Source: Saccharomyces mikatae IFO 1815 (lineage: Eukaryota; Ascomycota; Saccharomycetes; Saccharomycetales; Saccharomycetaceae). Taken from it: a stretch of DNA of 64,000 nucleotides. The stretch covers positions 248,001 through 312,000 of the forward strand of contig NC_079261.1 of NCBI RefSeq assembly GCF_947241705.1, in the 5' to 3' direction. Shown here in pieces: positions 27,264-36,607 of this stretch. Made by a program: the position numbers and the translations under genes. The stretch's first letter is position 1. The number at the start of each line of letters is the position of its first letter. The notes beneath the pieces are model-generated. The model saw only the letters and a list, made by a program, of their open reading frames with translations. It ran no database searches and had not been told where the DNA came from.

Positions 27264-29885
27264 TTAGCACAGATCAAAAATTGACCCAGAGTGAAAATTG
27301 ATCTCTTCAAGATTAAACTGCGAATTCAAAAGTTTGATCTTGATCATTTCTTCGCAGAGTTCATTTTTGGGATCTATATGGTTAGTTTTTTGTAAGGAAA
27401 AGAGTTCTGACCTTATTGAAGATGCTGAATTTACTGAAAGTAATTGTATTAACATATCGATTACTTCAATTCTGTTCTGTCCACTTACGTAATTATTCCA
27501 GATTGCATCTGAGATTGGAATATGTATATCAAACGTCTCCTCCATAGGGTTTAAACGCCATTCCACAGCATCGGAGGTGCTCTCCTCAGATAACTCATGC
27601 TTGATAAAGTGAAACCCATCGAAACTAATCTCGTTATCATTTAAGTAATCATGGTATGCACTGGGTAGCTCGAGCGTAATCCTGTTAATATAGCTTAATA
27701 GGTCCTCTCGAATGATCTGGGCGAGTAGTAGATCCTCGGAGAGCGGTGAAGTCACCATGACGTTGCATAAAAGCTCTATGTCCTGTGATTCTTTCATGAA
27801 AATGGCCTCGTATCCTGAAAGGAGATTCTCACCAGAGTTGATGCTATTGTCTTTATCATTACCATGTGATCGGAAATTTGTTACGTTGACGAAGTTTTGA
27901 AGGTATCTTAATGCAATTTTAGTCACTTTGTTGACGATTTTACTTATGGATGTAGTGTCAAAGATTTTCCTTAATAAGTTTTTACTTTGGAATATTGACG
28001 GATATAAGAATGCACCAATCAAGTTTACATCATTAAGTTTATAATATTCTTTAACTTTTAATATCTTTGATAGTATTTTTTCAAACGGTTTCTTGAACTT
28101 AGTGAAGGTAGAACTTTGTATGATCTCTTTCAAATACAACTCAAAGTTAATGATAAAGGCTAGGGTATGAGTGAATTTCAACGGGGCAGGAGAAGCAAAA
28201 TACTCAATTGCTTGCTCGAAAGTTTTTAAAGTCTCTTCTACCGCAACTATAAGCCGAAAATCAGATCCAGTAAGCGATTCATTCTCCAAATGAGAGTTGA
28301 TGGATTTGAAGAAGGGAACCAAGTTTGCAAATTTTTCCAAGACATTTTTTAAACTTGAAAAACTATCGCAACTGGAGGAAAGTATTGAAGTTAGCTCATC
28401 ACAAGTAGGTTGTGTATATGTTTGACAGTAGAGCAGGAAATCTGATTTTAAAGAGTCATTTAGTTTAACTTCTTCTATCAAACAACTGATTTTCCCAAGC
28501 ACAGATGACGATATATCTACATGGGAAAAATCGGTCAACGAATCTAATAATGACCCTCGTGGATGAATTTTTTTGACCAAAGAAAAGGAAGAAAGTAATG
28601 ATTCAGTAGACACATTGAAAAACGGTTGTAAAAAACAGTGAAGCAATTCAGTTACAATGCAAGTATGGTATGTTATCTTCCTTGCACTCCTAGTATAAGA
28701 AGTTGAATTATTGCTATTTCCATTCTCTAGCACCTTTCCAAAACGGTTTTGCGGTAAATTTATTGATATTATTGACTTTTTTAAGCCAGGGTATTTCGAA
28801 TACAAATCGTTAAGCTGTTCCTGCCAGACACTGGTATCTATATCCGTTGTTTTACGTGTAAGGATAGATAATGGTAAAATTTTCGACACTTTATTGACAT
28901 TATCGAAGAGCTGTAAAGAAAACAACAATCTCGTTTCATCAAGTCTTGTTAAATTTACGGAAACAAGAGAGGCTAAATCCAAGCCAGACAATTGTACCCG
29001 AATGTCCTTCATATATTGCAAGTAGGCAGGTTGATCAGACTCCTTAGTATCGGATAAATGGATACTAAAAGGAAAATAAGTACCATTTTTTGAAAGAGAC
29101 CTTTTAATCAGCTCATCTATTGATTTCGACAACCCCACGATTGATTCTTTGATCATGTTAATGGTCAAAGGAGGAATTCTTTGAAATTTTGAGAGTAAGA
29201 ATTTAAACGACTCTTTCTCGAAGAAATTTAGTGGTAGATTTTCGGAAGCTATGAGTATGGCTATCAACTGTGAAAAAGAAAGAGAATTAATGCTTTGTGA
29301 CTTACCCATTTCATAGTTTTTGAAACTTGAGTTTGAACTGTAAGTTAAGGAATCATAGCTGGGTTTGAGTGCATTTCCTAAGTGGGAAGTATTATTCTTG
29401 ATAGCGTCTCCTACTTTGAAATTCATAGAATAGAAATTCTTATTTGCACTTATATTATGTTTGGATTTTAAATGAGATCTAAAGGTTTTCGTTAAGGTTG
29501 TGTCGCTCCTCGCTAATACCTTCCCGCAGTGTTTACATTTAACTTTCGTTAATTCTTTATCAATGGCTAAAAAGTGAGACCAAAACTTGGCTATATTTTT
29601 CTTTAGCATTTGGATCGGTATCCATATACTTGAACCATCATTCACGATTTCGTCTTCGGGATGAATTCTTCTTAGTATATTTTTGTTGCTATTTTTTTCT
29701 ATAAGTTCCACGTCTTCAGTAATATCTTCTTCATCCTCGTCTTCCTCATCCTCGTCTTCATCCTCGTCTTCCTCATGACTAGTAAATTCCGAGGATGAGT
29801 GTATTGAATGATTAGAAGTGTCTATGATGTTATTATCTTCTAAAGTCGCCAAATCCCCGTGTAAATCATGCAAAGCAGTGTTCAT
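27264..29885 (-). CDS. ENV11: Env11, BED zinc-finger protein
   Basis: This encodes 873 residues. An N-terminal acidic run (about 36-55, alternating Glu and Asp) is followed by a BED-type finger at about 100-145: Trp/Phe residues, CKHC and a HLKSKH pair. The long remainder is alpha-helical-looking, without simple motifs. Env11 is the whole-genome-duplication partner of Vid22. Both act in the nucleus, where Vid22 works with Tbf1, and Env11 was also found in vacuole-function screens. BED fingers are common in hAT transposases, so the family may be a domesticated transposase; this is inference. It is a little longer than the S. cerevisiae protein, mainly in the acidic part. Confidence 0.9.
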   Translation of the reverse strand: MNTALHDLHGDLATLEDNNIIDTSNHSIHSSSEFTSHEEDEDEDEDEEDEDEEDITEDVELIEKNSNKNILRRIHPEDEIVNDGSSIWIPIQMLKKNIAKFWSHFLAIDKELTKVKCKHCGKVLARSDTTLTKTFRSHLKSKHNISANKNFYSMNFKVGDAIKNNTSHLGNALKPSYDSLTYSSNSSFKNYEMGKSQSINSLSFSQLIAILIASENLPLNFFEKESFKFLLSKFQRIPPLTINMIKESIVGLSKSIDELIKRSLSKNGTYFPFSIHLSDTKESDQPAYLQYMKDIRVQLSGLDLASLVSVNLTRLDETRLLFSLQLFDNVNKVSKILPLSILTRKTTDIDTSVWQEQLNDLYSKYPGLKKSIISINLPQNRFGKVLENGNSNNSTSYTRSARKITYHTCIVTELLHCFLQPFFNVSTESLLSSFSLVKKIHPRGSLLDSLTDFSHVDISSSVLGKISCLIEEVKLNDSLKSDFLLYCQTYTQPTCDELTSILSSSCDSFSSLKNVLEKFANLVPFFKSINSHLENESLTGSDFRLIVAVEETLKTFEQAIEYFASPAPLKFTHTLAFIINFELYLKEIIQSSTFTKFKKPFEKILSKILKVKEYYKLNDVNLIGAFLYPSIFQSKNLLRKIFDTTSISKIVNKVTKIALRYLQNFVNVTNFRSHGNDKDNSINSGENLLSGYEAIFMKESQDIELLCNVMVTSPLSEDLLLAQIIREDLLSYINRITLELPSAYHDYLNDNEISFDGFHFIKHELSEESTSDAVEWRLNPMEETFDIHIPISDAIWNNYVSGQNRIEVIDMLIQLLSVNSASSIRSELFSLQKTNHIDPKNELCEEMIKIKLLNSQFNLEEINFHSGSIFDLC

Positions 29886-30124
29886 GTTTATAATTGGATA
29901 GGTTTATGCATACACTTTTTGCGGAGACGGCGGTTACTCTATGTGTGATTATCCCTTTTTTTACTATTTTATTGTTTACTGATCAAAAGTTGAAAATTTT
30001 TCGCCTAAAGAGTATAACGTAAAAGACGAAATGTTTAGATGATTCTTAAATAATATATCAACAAAGAGGAAAGAAAAAGCAATTAAGTAACTCAAATTTT
30101 CACTGAATTATATTATATTTCACG
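29886..30124. other. Divergent promoter region ENV11/UPF3
   Basis: This 240 bp separates the two start codons. It is AT-rich with a T tract at about 29955-29963. I see no named site. Confidence 0.5.
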
Positions 30125-31288
30125 ATGAGTAATGTTTCTGAAGATTTGAAGAATAGTGAAGGTAAAAAGAAAAGCAGAGGAGGTAGATATCACAACAATA
30201 AGAGCAGAGGCAAAAATAAGAATGAGACAATAGACTCCAAAAAGAACGAAGGAAAGAATAATAACAATAATGGTACGAATAACAACAATAAGGGCCGGAG
30301 AAGTAATAAGAAGAGGAATAGAGAGCATCATAACTACAAGAGGAAGCCTAGAATGGGCAGGTCAACCGAGAATGAAGGTTTTAAGCTTGTAATTAGATTA
30401 CTACCTCCAAATTTGACTGCAAATGAGTTTTTTACTGTTTTGCGAGATAAGAATAATGACAGTGATGATAAGGAAGATATCCAGGGTAAATTTAAATACA
30501 GCGACTGGTGTTTTTTCGAAGGTCATTATTCTAGTAAAGTATTCAAGAACTCGACATATTCTAGATGCAATTTACTTTTCGACAACTTACCAGATTTAGA
30601 GAAATGTGCAACTTTCATCAAAACTTGCAAGTTCATTGACAACAAGGAAAATGTTACGATTCCAGATTTGAAACTGTCGCCTTACGTAAAGAAGTTCACA
30701 CAAACATCAAAAAAGGACTCTGCACTAGAGGGAACAATTGAAGAAGATGAGATTTTTAAAACGTTCATGAATTCAATGAAACAATTGAACAAAAATGACG
30801 ACTACTCATTCCAAGATTTCAGCGTTTTGAAATCCTTAGAAAAGGAATATTCAAAAAGCATAGAGTTAGAAAATAAGATAGCAGAAAGGACAGAAAGGGT
30901 ATTGACAGAATTAGTTGGTAATGGTGATAAAGTCAAAAATAAGAACAAAAAGAAGAAAAGTAAAAATGCTAAAAAGAAATTTAAGGATGAGGAAGGAACC
31001 ATTAAGTTACCAAAGAAAAAACGGAACAGAGGTAAAAAGAAGCGTAATGATCGCGATAAAAGTAGTGTTACTAAGACTAAAAATAGCAACGTGGTTATTA
31101 TCGAGGAAGCAGGTAAAGAAGTGTTAAAACAAAGGAAAAAGAAAATGCTTTTGCAAGAGAAGTTAAAAATATCCAAATCCTCTCAGCCTCAATTACCATC
31201 CACTCAGGCTCAGCCGTCGTTCCAACCTAAAGAAAAATTTTTGGCACCACGAGTAAAAATTTTGCATCGGAAGGACATCAAGAAGTAG
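30125..31288 (+). CDS. UPF3: Upf3, nonsense-mediated decay factor
   Basis: This encodes 387 residues, equal to the known S. cerevisiae length. The N-terminal about 75 residues are very basic and Asn-rich with putative nuclear localisation signals. The Smg4/UPF3 RRM-like domain follows from about 78 (FKLVIRLLPPNLTANEFF) to about 190. Residues 250-340 are Lys-rich basic clusters. Upf3 bridges Upf2 and the exon-junction or termination complex to trigger decay of transcripts with premature stops, shuttling between nucleus and cytoplasm. An antisense frame at 30802-31176 is the Leu/Phe-rich shadow of the Lys-rich region. Confidence 0.96.
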   Translation: MSNVSEDLKNSEGKKKSRGGRYHNNKSRGKNKNETIDSKKNEGKNNNNNGTNNNNKGRRSNKKRNREHHNYKRKPRMGRSTENEGFKLVIRLLPPNLTANEFFTVLRDKNNDSDDKEDIQGKFKYSDWCFFEGHYSSKVFKNSTYSRCNLLFDNLPDLEKCATFIKTCKFIDNKENVTIPDLKLSPYVKKFTQTSKKDSALEGTIEEDEIFKTFMNSMKQLNKNDDYSFQDFSVLKSLEKEYSKSIELENKIAERTERVLTELVGNGDKVKNKNKKKKSKNAKKKFKDEEGTIKLPKKKRNRGKKKRNDRDKSSVTKTKNSNVVIIEEAGKEVLKQRKKKMLLQEKLKISKSSQPQLPSTQAQPSFQPKEKFLAPRVKILHRKDIKK

Positions 31289-31493
31289 CTGAGGGCCATA
31301 GCTTCTTACATATTGTATATGATAAATATGATTGATTAAATTACTATTGGAGTTCCCCGTATTTAATGATTTTTAAGGAATAGGCAAAGATAATAAACCA
31401 CATGAAAAGTTGTAGAGCATTGAAATGAATAGTCTTGAGAACTGAAGATTGCAAGATCGGCAGAAAGTGCATATAGATATCCAGGACGAGATT

Positions 31494-31934
31494 ATGAAGC
31501 TGGTTAACTTTTTGAAGAAGCTGCGTAATGAGCAGGTTACCATAGAGCTGAAAAATGGTACCACCGTTTGGGGTACTCTTCAATCAGTATCGCCACAAAT
31601 GAATGCCATCTTAACGGACGTTAAATTGACGTTGCCCCAGCCTCAACTAAATAAACTGAACAGTAATGGCATTGCTATGTCCAGCTTATATTTAACTGGA
31701 GGCCAACAAGCTTCTACAAGCGATAATATAGCAAGTCTGCAATATATTAATATCAGAGGCAATACCATAAGACAGATAATTTTACCAGATTCATTGAACC
31801 TAGACTCGCTATTGGTTGACCAAAAACAACTAAATTCTTTAAGGAGATCGGGTCAAATTGCGAATGACCCTAACAAAAAGAGAAGGCGTGACTTTGGTGC
31901 ACCAGCAAATAAAAGGCCAAGAAGAGGTCTATGA
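31494..31934 (+). CDS. SMD1: SmD1, core snRNP protein
   Basis: This encodes 146 residues starting MKLVNFLKKLRNEQVTIELK at 31494. An in-frame stretch open upstream to a TTG at 31449 is rejected because the family begins at MKLV. The Sm1 motif (about 10-45) and the Sm2 motif (IRGNTIRQIILP, about 88-99) are present, followed by a basic tail (KKRRRDFG, RPRRGL). SmD1 is one of seven Sm proteins that ring the U1, U2, U4 and U5 snRNAs. Its stop overlaps the convergent PRP38 stop by 6 bp. Confidence 0.97.
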   Translation: MKLVNFLKKLRNEQVTIELKNGTTVWGTLQSVSPQMNAILTDVKLTLPQPQLNKLNSNGIAMSSLYLTGGQQASTSDNIASLQYINIRGNTIRQIILPDSLNLDSLLVDQKQLNSLRRSGQIANDPNKKRRRDFGAPANKRPRRGL

Positions 31935-32645
31935 TTCGCTACCAGTGTCACTTTCATCTTCACTTTCACTTTCACTTGAACTACTTTCTTCGTCAGAGTC
32001 GTATATTTTATTCCATTGACATTTACCTAATGGCATACCCCAGATGTGATCCTGAGTGACCAACCAATCTACTAATTCGTCCACGTGTATTATACAAAGT
32101 TCTTGATTATAGGAGTGAGCAAAGCAATCTTTTTGTAGTGGAAAACTTTTTAGTTTGAAATATTGCTGTGAATATTTGTATAATTGTACTTTAAATAACT
32201 TTATCAGATTATCTTCATCATTATCGTTGTTGTTTTTGTCATTTAAATAATAATATTGTAATCGCGCATAAACCAGAATCAAAGCAATAATGTATTTCGA
32301 GTTGAAGTTGTTTGCATTTTTCACATTCAATAAGAAGTTTAGCTGCTCGAAATTAGGTCTGATTTCAATCAGTTTCATCAAGATGCACTTGAACTCTACA
32401 CCGCCGAGAACTACCATATGTAAATGGCCATCTTGTCCTCTCGATGTGCCAAGTGTGCCTACAATAACTTTCAGGAGCTCTACCATTGTATTGCCTCTCA
32501 AAGATTCGTTGCTTAAATTAACTTTATAGTACATTGAATTATGGATTTTATCTCTTGTCAAACGAGGAACAATCAGCGATACCGATTGGTTGTTTAACTG
32601 CTTTGAAGAGATGTGGGACTCCACCTGGAACTCGTTGATTGCCAT
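31929..32645 (-). CDS. PRP38: Prp38, U4/U6.U5 tri-snRNP protein
   Basis: This encodes 238 residues. The compact helical PRP38 domain takes up about residues 1-210 (core GGVEFKCILMKLIEIRP and HVDELVDWLVTQDHIWGMPLG). The tail is Ser/Glu/Asp-rich. Prp38 is needed for spliceosome activation, specifically for releasing U4 after tri-snRNP joining. It converges on SMD1 with overlapping stop codons, so each gene's 3' UTR must run into the other's coding region. The remembered S. cerevisiae protein is 242 residues; the acidic tail accounts for the difference. Confidence 0.95.
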   Translation of the reverse strand: MAINEFQVESHISSKQLNNQSVSLIVPRLTRDKIHNSMYYKVNLSNESLRGNTMVELLKVIVGTLGTSRGQDGHLHMVVLGGVEFKCILMKLIEIRPNFEQLNFLLNVKNANNFNSKYIIALILVYARLQYYYLNDKNNNDNDEDNLIKLFKVQLYKYSQQYFKLKSFPLQKDCFAHSYNQELCIIHVDELVDWLVTQDHIWGMPLGKCQWNKIYDSDEESSSSESESEDESDTGSES

Positions 32646-32861
32646 TGTTTTTTGTATTTTCTTTCTGTTTATGCGCCTTTCTGGTTATAAAGAACACCGT
32701 ATTATTTCAGCTTTATGCTTTACTTTTTTTATCATACTTTCTTACTCTTAAGATTCGTCTTTGATTCTCACAAAAATTATTTACATGATTAGAAAGTGAA
32801 AAATATAAATGTATACATATTAACTGCTAGTTTATGGTGTGTCATGTTTCTCTTGTATCTT

Positions 32862-33371
<510 letters not shown>

Positions 33372-33500
33372 TTACAAAGGGTTTCACTATGTTCTTGTAC
33401 TTCACTTGCTCTCTATTTTTTATTCGTATTTCAGTTTGTTTTTCTTTTTCTTGGTGCTTCAAGGAATATAAAGATATTACTACAAAAGTACTTAGTGAAA

Positions 33501-35270
33501 CTAAAGTTTAGAGGATTGGCAGGATAAAACTGTTGTGTACCACCAGTCGATGGCTAAAGGGGATTCAATATTCGAAACCTGTTCCCATAATTGTTGAAGT
33601 AGCATTTTATTATGATTATTAATTAGTCTGAGACAAATGTTCAACCAATCAATCAAATGATGTGGATCGTTGACAAAAGGTATTTGTACAATCAGGCACT
33701 CGATCAATACATTTTTCTTTTCCGGGGTTTTTGTGTTAATAATTCTGATATATGTTTCGTGCAGGGAGTCCCTCAGTAGATGCTTATTATAACTATGTAG
33801 TGAGGGAAACTGTCCGGACAGTTGGCCGAATATAATCAGGATCTGATCTGCGGATAATTTGCCTGCAATAAATTGGTCCATCGACCTTCTCAAATAGACA
33901 TATATGCGGGACACTTGCCATTGGGCAACCTGTAAGGAATAAGGGGGGTTTATAGATAGTGCAGTAATTGTCAATGTGTGTATAGATTCCTTAATTTCAA
34001 TTTCGAGAGCATTGCGCATACTTCCGTCGACAAATGCCCTTAAATGCAGTAAGGGCTCGAAAAATTCAGTAATAAACGGCATACTAATCTGCCACGCATA
34101 ATAGTTAGTAATTTTGTTCAAAAAATTGATATAGAATATTAGTTTACTCGGATCTTGTTTGATGCTATCTCTTTTCATATGGTTCAAGATCAGAATGATT
34201 TTGGACAGATCGTTCAGGACAATAAAATATGTTATCAGATTGTCATAAACGTAATCATAACTGGGAAACCCGACTGTTCCAATTTGTTCAGTTAAAACGT
34301 GAATATGGAAAAGACTTAAACAGATCATAGAGTAGAACGTGTGTTTATGACTCGGCAAAACTTTCATATTTATAGTTGACAATTCCTTTAAGGAAAGTAC
34401 TATCAAGATAAATATATCTTGAAACTTGAGATCTAGTTGTTGTTTCTTCGATGATCTTACAGCACCAGACAAGTGTTGACATATCAATTCCAATTTGTGT
34501 ACTGCTTCCATCAACGTTGCTTCATTTGACTTCGTGAATGAAGCGTTTAAGCAATTGGCCAAATGATTCAGGTTTGTTGATAGCACTGAGTTAACCGAAA
34601 ACTTTTCCATCGGCTGGTCAATCGCGTGTATATACTCTGCCAAGAGGTCTAATAACTTTTCCGCCACCAAATCCCATGATATGTTAATTTTGTGGAAGGG
34701 GACACTTGGGTTTGGTTGATTGCATAATAAGACTAATGCTACCAGCAGGCAATTCTGAGCGGATTGATTCGTCTTGATAGCCGGATCATTCCAAAATTGC
34801 GTCCATATTGGGAAAAACAATTGCATCTTCCAGTGTTCGTAATAAAAAGCAGTTTTGCTGCTGGACTCGTCGATGAAGTAGGTGTTGTTCAATTTTTGGA
34901 ATCTCGGATAAGTGACAAGGATACCATCCAATAACATCAACTGTGACAATTTCCAGGCAACTCGATGAGATTCCAGAACAGCATTCCAAACTGAATAGAA
35001 CTTGGCAATTGGGAGCGTGGGCTCAGAGACCTCTAGTTTCCAAAGAAAAATATCTTTGATTATGTGTAACAAACGTAGTGGCGGCAATTTGACAATGAAC
35101 TGTGACCGGAAAAGTGCTCCAACCATGCGGTACAACGTGTCGGGGGATTTTATCCTGGGAACGTAGTATATCAAGTTGGCAGAGACCTCGTCCAGTAAAC
35201 GTTGATCATACTGGATTGTGGTCGCGGAAGAAAGTGCGGTAATCAGATATTCGACGTCATGGTCAAACAT
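33501..35270 (-). CDS. PEX8: Pex8, intraperoxisomal peroxin
   Basis: This encodes 589 residues from the ATG at 35270 (MFDHDVEYLITALSS), matching the S. cerevisiae start and length. Two further in-frame ATGs lie upstream at 35285 and 35312, and the frame stays open beyond, so extensions of 5 or 14 residues are possible. The C-terminus ends SKL, a peroxisomal PTS1 signal. Pex8 sits inside the peroxisomal membrane and links the docking complex (Pex13, Pex14, Pex17) to the RING complex (Pex2, Pex10, Pex12) in matrix import. The rest of the protein is helical and without simple motifs. Confidence 0.94.
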   Translation of the reverse strand: MFDHDVEYLITALSSATTIQYDQRLLDEVSANLIYYVPRIKSPDTLYRMVGALFRSQFIVKLPPLRLLHIIKDIFLWKLEVSEPTLPIAKFYSVWNAVLESHRVAWKLSQLMLLDGILVTYPRFQKLNNTYFIDESSSKTAFYYEHWKMQLFFPIWTQFWNDPAIKTNQSAQNCLLVALVLLCNQPNPSVPFHKINISWDLVAEKLLDLLAEYIHAIDQPMEKFSVNSVLSTNLNHLANCLNASFTKSNEATLMEAVHKLELICQHLSGAVRSSKKQQLDLKFQDIFILIVLSLKELSTINMKVLPSHKHTFYSMICLSLFHIHVLTEQIGTVGFPSYDYVYDNLITYFIVLNDLSKIILILNHMKRDSIKQDPSKLIFYINFLNKITNYYAWQISMPFITEFFEPLLHLRAFVDGSMRNALEIEIKESIHTLTITALSINPPYSLQVAQWQVSRIYVYLRRSMDQFIAGKLSADQILIIFGQLSGQFPSLHSYNKHLLRDSLHETYIRIINTKTPEKKNVLIECLIVQIPFVNDPHHLIDWLNICLRLINNHNKMLLQQLWEQVSNIESPLAIDWWYTTVLSCQSSKL

Positions 35271-35517
35271 GACTTCCTCATGCATGTCTGTAAGTGCGCT
35301 CTTTCTACACATGCAAGAATACTCACACTCTCCTCTCACATCTGTTTTCTTAGGCCATCGTAGTAAAATTTCCCTTAATGCGAGAATACTAACTAGACAG
35401 ATAATGGAAAAAGAAAAAAAAAAAAAGTAGAATAACAAAAAGAAAAGCTATGTAGGTAGACTATTTGCTCTATGTAGTACCTTTCCATCATTATTTTTCT
35501 TATCAACGTCACAGACA

Positions 35518-36117
35518 TTATATCTTGAGGTTTTTGGTCCCTTCTTGAGCCTGCTTTAAGTCCTGCCTTCTTTGTACGTCCCAGTTATACAATCTAGCGC
35601 AATTGACTTCCATCGTGGTAATGTTCTCCCTCAAAAACTCTACATCCTCCGTAGAAACTGTTAGAGACTGTTCCGAGTCCACCAATTTCTTCTGCAACAG
35701 CTCGATGGCCTCGTCAATGGGATATTCCAGCATCACGTCTGCACCCAACCACAGCCCAACTTTCAGATCAGCCCGATCTTCTGGTATGTCAACCTGAGCC
35801 TTTGTGTAGAGCGTGTCGTTCAATTGGTAGTGCAGTAGAATAGGTTCAGCGCTCTCGTTGTCTTCGACAGTTCGATTGCGCAGACTTTGACATATCTTCA
35901 GTGTGTTTTGCAAGTCCGGGATCCTGCTCTTCAATTGCTTTATTGTAGCCATTTTTGACTCCTGCATGAATTTATATTTAGAAAGCCGTTCCTGGAACTT
36001 ATTGAAGCACAGCTCGAAGTCGCTTGGGTCCTTAATTATATCGTTGACGTTCTCAATGAATGGAGCCTGCGGTATGCCCCTGGCATTTTTTTCTGTAGAG
36101 TTGAATAATGTGTCCAT
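35518..36117 (-). CDS. PAC10: Pac10, prefoldin subunit 3
   Basis: This encodes 199 residues, as in S. cerevisiae. It has the alpha-type prefoldin plan: an N-terminal helix (about 30-85), a central beta part with the conserved YTKAQVDIPEDRADLKVGLW stretch, and a second coiled-coil helix (about 140-185). The heterohexameric prefoldin delivers nascent actin and tubulin to the CCT chaperonin in the cytosol. It is divergent from YGR079W. Confidence 0.95.
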   Translation of the reverse strand: MDTLFNSTEKNARGIPQAPFIENVNDIIKDPSDFELCFNKFQERLSKYKFMQESKMATIKQLKSRIPDLQNTLKICQSLRNRTVEDNESAEPILLHYQLNDTLYTKAQVDIPEDRADLKVGLWLGADVMLEYPIDEAIELLQKKLVDSEQSLTVSTEDVEFLRENITTMEVNCARLYNWDVQRRQDLKQAQEGTKNLKI

Positions 36118-36607
36118 AATAGCCCTGCGATTGTTTGTATGGTCACCTGCAGCTAGTGCTTTATGTACTTACAGCCTCTACAATACTGAGGAACTGTATT
36201 TTTTCACTACTTTCTCACTAGCTTTGCAATGATTGAAGAAATGAAACGAATCGCAATACATTACCCGACTTTCATTTAGCCCGAGGTGCCTGCGGTTTCC
36301 GTTTTGGAACGGCACCTTCCCCTTTTGACTATCCCGTTCCTGCAGCGCGTTTCTTTTTTTTATTATTTTTTCGGTTTTTTTCGCACGTTTCTTTTTGACG
36401 AGCGAGAGAGTTCGCTGCCTCCTAATATAAAGTTAAAAGGTTGAGATGAGATGAGCATTGTGGCAAAAGAGGGATGGTTGTCTTTGTTGGCTCTGCAACG
36501 TCTTTTATTTTCCTTCCTAACTAATTCATTTACTGATTCACGCATACGCAGGCAGTCATTTCTTCAACAAGCGTTCACTTGTATCATATAGCATAGTTTA
36601 CGTAGTA
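36118..36607. promoter_or_regulatory. Divergent promoter region PAC10/YGR079W
   Basis: This 490 bp region has a perfect Reb1 site TTACCCG at 36261-36267, the kind that keeps shared promoters free of nucleosomes. A 7-bp inverted repeat, AGGTGCC at 36284-36290 and GGCACCT at 36311-36317, follows it. T-rich tracts at 36350-36385 separate the two sides. Confidence 0.7.

Noticed and set aside
30802-31176. 124-codon frame antisense to UPF3
   Set aside because: It is a Leu/Phe/Ser-rich mirror of the Lys-rich UPF3 C-terminus.
31449-31493. N-terminal extension of SmD1 from a TTG codon
   Set aside because: SmD1 proteins begin MKLV at 31494, and the Sm fold leaves no room for a conserved extension.
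31344-31583. 79-codon minus-strand frame over the start of SMD1
   Set aside because: It resembles the position of the dubious S. cerevisiae frame YGR073C and overlaps SMD1; there is no independent evidence.
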